From Albimonas sp963977235 (lineage in GTDB: Bacteria; Pseudomonadota; Alphaproteobacteria; Rhodobacterales; Rhodobacteraceae): a stretch of DNA of 64,000 nt. Position numbers and translations under genes: made by a program. Within the stretch, counting starts at the first letter, position 1, and each line of letters begins with the position of its first letter. Location of the stretch: positions 124,001 through 188,000 of the forward strand of contig NZ_CAXBOD010000002.1 in the NCBI RefSeq assembly GCF_963977235.1, written 5' to 3'. The notes below the pieces were generated by a model. The model saw only the letters and a list, made by a program, of their open reading frames with translations, was not told the origin of the DNA and searched no databases. Positions 59,744-64,000 of this stretch are shown piece by piece.

Positions 59744-60649
59744 TCAGCCCTTCTTCTTCATCGGCCGCATCAGCCCTTCCTGCGCGACCGAGCAGACCAG
59801 CTCGCCGGCCTGCGTGAACACCTGCCCGCGGTTGAAGCTGCGGGCGCCGCCGGAGAAGGGGCTGTCCATCGAATAGAGCAGCCAGTCGTCAAAGCTGACC
59901 GGCTTGTGGAACCACATCGCGTGGTCCAGCGAGGCCTGCATCGCGTCGCCCCGCCGCCAGGAGATGCCGTGCCGACGGGTGCCGGAGCTGAGCAGGTTCA
60001 TGTCCGACGCATAGGCCAGCAGGCACTGGTGCACCTCGGGCGGCTGGTTCGCGGGCGCCTGGAGCTTCATCCACAGGCGGTTGAAATCCGACAGCTGCTT
60101 GGGCTCGAGCAGGTCCTGGGGCTCCACCTCGCGCATCTCGATCGCGTAGATGTGGGTCGGCCCCAGCGGGTCGAACTTGCCGGTCTTGCGCCGGATCTCC
60201 TCGCGGATCTCGTGGCGCGAGCGCAGGCCGCTGTCGGGGCCGGGCGTGTCGGGCATCTCGTGCTGGTGCGACCAGCTCTCCTCGGGCCGCTGGAACGAGG
60301 CGGCGAGGTTGAAGATCTGCCGGCCGTGCTGGATCGCGATCACCCGGCGGGTGGCGAAGCTGCGGCCGTCGCGGGCGCGGTCGACCTCGTAGATCACCGG
60401 GATCGCCGGGTCGCCGGGATGGATGAAATAGGCGTGGATCGAATGGCAGGCCATGCCCTCGACCGTCTTGTAGGCCGCGCGCAGCGCCTGGGCGATGACG
60501 TGGCCGCCGTAGATGCGCACGTGATCCTCGTCGGCCTCGGCGACATGCCCGCGGAACAGGTTCATCTCCAGGCGCTCGACGTCGAGCAGGTCGATCAGCT
60601 CCTCGACCAGCTGGCGGCCGGGAACGGGTTGGGGGCTCGGCTCGGACAC
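59744..60649 (-). CDS. tesB: Acyl-CoA thioesterase II
   Basis: A 301-residue double hot-dog thioesterase that hydrolyses medium- and long-chain acyl-CoA to free acid and CoA. Segments IYGGHVIAQALRAAYKTV, CHSIHAYFIHPGDPAIPVIY, FNLAASFQRPEE, DMNLLSSGTR and LDHAMWFHKP match TesB; the Asp in SDMNLL and the downstream Thr/Gln (VFTQAGELVCSVAQEGLMR) form the catalytic triad type known from E. coli TesB. Length is close to the usual 286. The ATG is at 60647-60649. It is divergent from the TetR gene. Confidence 0.94.
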   Translation of the reverse strand: MSEPSPQPVPGRQLVEELIDLLDVERLEMNLFRGHVAEADEDHVRIYGGHVIAQALRAAYKTVEGMACHSIHAYFIHPGDPAIPVIYEVDRARDGRSFATRRVIAIQHGRQIFNLAASFQRPEESWSHQHEMPDTPGPDSGLRSRHEIREEIRRKTGKFDPLGPTHIYAIEMREVEPQDLLEPKQLSDFNRLWMKLQAPANQPPEVHQCLLAYASDMNLLSSGTRRHGISWRRGDAMQASLDHAMWFHKPVSFDDWLLYSMDSPFSGGARSFNRGQVFTQAGELVCSVAQEGLMRPMKKKG

Positions 60650-60848
60650 GGCGTCTCCTCTGGCGGGTCGTGGGCGGGCGCCGGCGTCGGGCCGGCGGGC
60701 GGGAGATTACTCCCCACCGCGCCGCGGCGCCATGGGTGCGGCGCAACACGGTCGCCGCGCATGACCGGCCGGCCGGACGGCGAGCGTCGCGTGACAACGC
60801 TTCGCTCCCCGATTAAGGTCAGCGCCATGAACGCAGGGACAGTTTAAC

Positions 60849-61493
60849 TTGACGATGAAGAGCGAGTCGGCCGCCGTGGCCGTAGAGGGGCGGATGTCGA
60901 CGCGCGACCTGCTGCTGACCGCGGCCAGCGAACTGATGCGCAAGCGCGACACGCTCAACGTGCCGATCAGCGAGATCGCGGCCGAGGCGGGCGTGAACTC
61001 GGCGCTGGTGAAGTACTATTTCGGCAACAAGAACGGGCTGATGCTGGCCCTGCTGGAGCGGGACCTCGGCGCCTCGATCACCCAGCTCTCGGCGCTGGTC
61101 AACATGGACATGAGCCCGTCCAAGAAGATGCGCTATCACCTGTCGGGCCTGGTGCGCATGTATTTCCGCTGCCCCTACCTGCAGCGGCTGCTGATCAAGA
61201 CGATGCGCGACGAAAACGCCGAAACCGCGCGCGACATCGCCGAGAAATACCTCTCGCCGATCTCCCGCGCCTACCAGACGATGATCTCCGAAGGGGTGGC
61301 GGCGGGCGAATTCAAGCCGATCGACGCGCGCCTGTTCTACTTCATCGCCATCGGCTCGGCGGACCAGATCTTCTCGGCGCGATTCGTCCTGAAGTACGTC
61401 CACGGCATCGACGAGATCGACGACGAGCTGCGCCGGGCCTATGTCGACACCACCATCACGCTGATCATGGACGGGCTGCTCGCCAAGCGCTGA
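60849..61493 (+). CDS. TetR family transcriptional regulator upstream of acyl-CoA dehydrogenase
   Basis: A 214-residue TetR protein. The helix-turn-helix is at about 18-60: TRDLLLTAASELMRKRDTLN, VPISEIAAEAGVNSALVKYY and FGNKNGLML. The C-terminal domain (about 75-210) is all-helical (YFRCPYLQRLLIKTMRDE). It probably represses the acyl-CoA dehydrogenase gene 176 bp downstream and senses an acyl-CoA. The start is a TTG at 60849, favoured by AGGGA 9 nt upstream; the ATG at 60855 would remove two residues and is also plausible. Confidence 0.88.
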   Translation: MTMKSESAAVAVEGRMSTRDLLLTAASELMRKRDTLNVPISEIAAEAGVNSALVKYYFGNKNGLMLALLERDLGASITQLSALVNMDMSPSKKMRYHLSGLVRMYFRCPYLQRLLIKTMRDENAETARDIAEKYLSPISRAYQTMISEGVAAGEFKPIDARLFYFIAIGSADQIFSARFVLKYVHGIDEIDDELRRAYVDTTITLIMDGLLAKR

Positions 61494-61593
61494 GCCCGTC
61501 CGCAAACCCGGCCGAAATCTGACCCGGACGCCCGTTCCGCCCGTCCCGGCGCCCGCCCTGGCGGGCGCCGCCACGTGGCTTGCGGCGCCGCGC

Positions 61594-61634
61594 TTGCCGC
61601 TTTACCGTCCCGGTTTAATCGACTAGTTAATACC
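61594..61634 (+). promoter_or_regulatory. Candidate promoter with overlapping dyad operator for the acyl-CoA dehydrogenase gene
   Basis: TTGCCG (61594-61599), a 16-nt spacer, and TAATCG (61616-61621) form a reasonable -35/-10 pair. A 23-bp imperfect dyad from 61612 to 61634, with outer GGT/ACC and AT-rich centre, overlaps the -10 box. A TetR-type repressor bound here would block RNA polymerase, fitting the TetR gene just upstream. Confidence 0.45.
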
Positions 61635-61668
61635 GCCAAGGCCGATTGAACGCCATCGGGAGGATCAT

Positions 61669-62811
61669 ATGCTCGACGCCATGGACCGCAGCGTTTACGA
61701 CGAGGAGCACGGGCTGTTCCGGGATGCGGTGCGCAAGGTCTTCGACCGCCACCTCACCCCGCGCCTGGACGAATTCGAACAGAGCGGCGTCGTCGACCGC
61801 TCGGTCTGGCTCGCCGCCGGCGAGGCCGGGATGCTCTGTCCCACCGTCCCCGAAGAATACGGCGGGATGGGCCTCGATTACCGCTACAACGCCGTCGTCG
61901 CCGAAGAGCTCGCCTACCTCGGCTCCTCGGCCGGCTTCACGCTCCAGTCCGACATCGTGGCCGACTACCTGGTCGCCTACGGCTCGGAAGAGCAGAAGAA
62001 GAAGTGGCTGCCCAGGTTCGTCACCGGCGAGGCGATCAGCGCCATCGCGATGACCGAGCCGGGCACCGGCTCCGACCTCCAGGGCGTCAAGACGACGGCC
62101 AAGAAGGACGGCAACCACTACGTCGTCAGCGGCCAGAAGACCTACATCACCAACGGCCAGAACGCCGACGTGATCGTGGTCGTGGCCAAGACCGACCCGA
62201 CGCAGGGCGCCAAGGGCATCTCGCTGATCCTGGTCGAGGCCGACCGCGACGGCTTCACCCGCGGGCGCAACCTCGACAAGATCGGCCAGCACTCCGCCGA
62301 CACCTCCGAGCTGTTCTTCCAGGACGTGCGCGTCCCGATCACCAACTGTCTGGGCGAAGAGGGCAAGGGCTTCGCCTACCTGATGAACCAGCTGCCCCAG
62401 GAGCGTCTGTCGATCGCGCTGGCCGCCCAGGCCGGCGCGCAGCGCGCCTTCGACGAGGCGGTGAAGTTCACCAAGGAGCGCACCGCCTTCAAGCAGCCGA
62501 TCTTCGACTTCCAGAACACCCGCTTCACGCTGGCGAGCCTGAAGTCCAAGCTGCAGGTCGGCTGGGCGCATGTGGACTGGGCGCTGGCCCGCCACGTCGA
62601 GGGCAAGCTCGACGCCTACGAGGCCTCGGCCGCCAAGCTCTGGCACACCGAGATGCAGTGGGAGATGGTGGACGCCTGCCTCCAGCTCCATGGCGGCGCC
62701 GGCTACATGAACGAATATCCGATCGCCCGCCTGTGGCGCGACGCCCGCGTGCAGCGCATCTACGGCGGCACCTCGGAGATCATGAAGGAGCTGGTGTCCC
62801 GCTCGATCTGA
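61669..62811 (+). CDS. Acyl-CoA dehydrogenase
   Basis: A 380-residue FAD enzyme that introduces an alpha-beta double bond into an acyl-CoA and passes electrons to ETF. Typical segments are VPEEYGGMGLDYRYNAVVAE (about 60-79), AIAMTEPGTGSDLQGVKTTA (about 124-143, FAD-binding), YITNGQNADVIVVVAKTDP, ERLSIALAAQAGAQRAFDEA, and the C-terminal LHGGAGYMNEYPIARLWRDA then IYGGTSEIMKELV, the cofactor/catalytic region. Chain-length preference cannot be assigned. GGGAGG lies 6 nt before the ATG at 61669. The acyl-CoA ligase gene follows 103 nt later, so the two steps of acid activation and first oxidation are linked. Confidence 0.94.
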   Translation: MLDAMDRSVYDEEHGLFRDAVRKVFDRHLTPRLDEFEQSGVVDRSVWLAAGEAGMLCPTVPEEYGGMGLDYRYNAVVAEELAYLGSSAGFTLQSDIVADYLVAYGSEEQKKKWLPRFVTGEAISAIAMTEPGTGSDLQGVKTTAKKDGNHYVVSGQKTYITNGQNADVIVVVAKTDPTQGAKGISLILVEADRDGFTRGRNLDKIGQHSADTSELFFQDVRVPITNCLGEEGKGFAYLMNQLPQERLSIALAAQAGAQRAFDEAVKFTKERTAFKQPIFDFQNTRFTLASLKSKLQVGWAHVDWALARHVEGKLDAYEASAAKLWHTEMQWEMVDACLQLHGGAGYMNEYPIARLWRDARVQRIYGGTSEIMKELVSRSI

Positions 62812-62914
62812 CGGCGGGCCGGCCCCGGCGGCGTCAAGACCGCCGGGCCGACAGGACAACGGGGGCGACGCGGCCGGCGCAAGGCCGCGCGCCCGCTCAG
62901 GGAGGATGCACCGA

Positions 62915-64000
62915 ATGATCGACCCCGCCGCGCTGAAGACGATGGGCACGCTCGCCCGCTCGAACGCCAAGCGCCGCCCCGACGTGATGGTCCACGAGTT
63001 CGAGGGCCGGATCACCACCTTCGCCCAGTTCGACCGCTACACCGACCAGGTGGCCAACGGGCTGCAGGCGCTGGGCGGCCGGAACGTCGCCTACTGGGGC
63101 AAGAATTCCGACGTGGCCTTCGAGCTGTTCATCGGCACGGCCAAGGCCGGCGGCTTCTTCGGCCCGCTGAACTGGCGCCTGGCGCCGGCCGAGATCGCCC
63201 AGATCCTCGAGCGCTACGTCCCCGACGTGCTGGCCGTGGGCCCCGAGTTCCTGTCCGCCGTCGAGGAGATCCGCGACCAGCTCCCCAAGGATCTGACCAT
63301 CATCGCGGCCGAGGGCGGGTCGGAGAAACACCCCTCCTATTTCGACTGGCGCGACGGCCAGGACGCCGAGTTCAAGGGCGACCTCGGAGAGCCCGACGAC
63401 GTCTGCCTGGTGCTGTTCACCTCCGGCACCACCGGCCTGCCCAAGGGCGTGATGCTGAGCCATCACAACCTGCTGGGCCAGCGCACGCTGATGTCCGCGG
63501 CGGGCATGAACTACGACACCATGGATGATGACGCGATCATGCTGGTGTGCATGCCCTTCGCCCATATCGGCGGCATCGGGGTGTGGTGCCTCAGCTACGC
63601 CAACTGCGCCAAGGCGATCATCACGCGGGAGTTCAACCCCCTCGAGGCGCTGGACCTGTTCATCAACCGCGGCGTCTCCCACGCCTTCCTGGTGCCCGCG
63701 GCGCTGCAGTTCATCGTGCGCACGCCCCAGGCGCAGGCGGCCGATTTCTCCCACGTCAAGAACATCGCATATGGCGCGGCGCCGATGCCCGTGCCGCTGC
63801 TGGAAGAATGCCTGACCGTCTTCGGCTGCGACTTCTGCCAGTGCTACGGGATGACCGAGACGACCGGCACGATCTCCCTCCTGCCGCCCGAGGATCACCG
63901 CGCCCGCGACCCCAAGCGCCTCGCCTCCGCCGGCAAGGCGCTGCCGGGCTCGCAGATCAAGATCGTGGACCCCGACGGGACCGAGCTGCCGCTGGGCGAG
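62915..64000 (+). CDS. AMP-dependent acyl-CoA synthetase, 5' part (runs off window)
   Basis: The first 362 codons are present with no stop. The protein starts MIDPAALKTMGTLARSNAKR; VLFTSGTTGLPKGVMLSHHN (about 167-186) is the adenylate-forming motif, and YGMTETTG lies at about 311. The C-terminal hinge and catalytic Lys are beyond the right edge. It should activate fatty or other carboxylic acids to CoA esters for the acyl-CoA dehydrogenase encoded just upstream. The start at 62915 follows AGGGAGGATGCACCGA. It is distinct in sequence from the ligase at 48218-49798. Confidence 0.92.
   Translation, partial: MIDPAALKTMGTLARSNAKRRPDVMVHEFEGRITTFAQFDRYTDQVANGLQALGGRNVAYWGKNSDVAFELFIGTAKAGGFFGPLNWRLAPAEIAQILERYVPDVLAVGPEFLSAVEEIRDQLPKDLTIIAAEGGSEKHPSYFDWRDGQDAEFKGDLGEPDDVCLVLFTSGTTGLPKGVMLSHHNLLGQRTLMSAAGMNYDTMDDDAIMLVCMPFAHIGGIGVWCLSYANCAKAIITREFNPLEALDLFINRGVSHAFLVPAALQFIVRTPQAQAADFSHVKNIAYGAAPMPVPLLEECLTVFGCDFCQCYGMTETTGTISLLPPEDHRARDPKRLASAGKALPGSQIKIVDPDGTELPLGE

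Overview
The window is very GC-rich chromosomal DNA from an alphaproteobacterium, most likely of the Rhodobacterales (Rhodobacter/Paracoccus-like). The evidence is the gene order of the division and cell-wall (dcw) cluster, a type-A RNase P RNA and a terminated leader RNA just upstream of mraZ, an OlsB-type ornithine acyltransferase, a gatC next to a UPF0173 hydrolase, and several class-specific transporter families. No phage, transposase, CRISPR array, rRNA or tRNA gene was seen.

Region 1 (1-7.2 kb) holds housekeeping genes: the 5' end of gatC, a ceramidase-like membrane hydrolase, a UPF0173 metallo-hydrolase, a guanidinium exporter (Gdx/SugE) preceded by a clear guanidine-II (mini-ykkC) riboswitch, tadA, a GNAT acetyltransferase, an RluB-type pseudouridine synthase with a long repetitive Gly/Arg/Ser tail, an unknown conserved protein and an N-acetylmuramoyl-L-alanine amidase.

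Region 2 (7.2-28.6 kb) carries rnpB and then the dcw cluster: mraZ, rsmH, ftsL, ftsI, murE, murF, mraY, a small P-loop ATPase, murD, ftsW, murG, murC, an APC permease, murB, ddl, ftsQ and ftsA. Most neighbours overlap by 1-4 nt, so they are probably translationally coupled. The cluster departs from the usual order in two ways. Two non-dcw genes (ATPase and permease) sit inside it, and it stops after ftsA at a strong terminator with no ftsZ or lpxC following. The mraZ leader contains a promoter with MraZ-type repeats and an intrinsic terminator, and resembles the UpsM sRNA locus of Rhodobacter sphaeroides.

Region 3 (28.6-40.2 kb) is a mix of single genes: FKBP/SlyD-like isomerase, msrB, olsB, phosphoglucomutase, a NYN-LOTUS protein, an AGCS Na+/alanine symporter, a DUF421 membrane protein, class III alcohol dehydrogenase and a Cache-domain chemoreceptor. 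It contains two gene-poor gaps of about 650 bp.

Region 4 (40.2-50.9 kb, minus strand) is a compact cluster: TetR regulator, acyl-CoA ligase, branched-chain-type periplasmic binding protein, a single-chain biotin-dependent acyl-CoA carboxylase, then LivG, LivF, LivH and LivM. It reads as an import-activate-carboxylate pathway for an organic acid of unknown identity, and is the best candidate here for an undescribed system.

Region 5 (51-64 kb) has a MipA/OmpV outer-membrane protein, a 161-bp palindrome, an ArgE-family deacetylase divergent from a complete dipeptide ABC transporter (dppD, dppF, dppA, dppB, dppC), tesB, and a TetR / acyl-CoA dehydrogenase / acyl-CoA ligase group that runs off the right edge and probably serves fatty or branched acyl-CoA breakdown.
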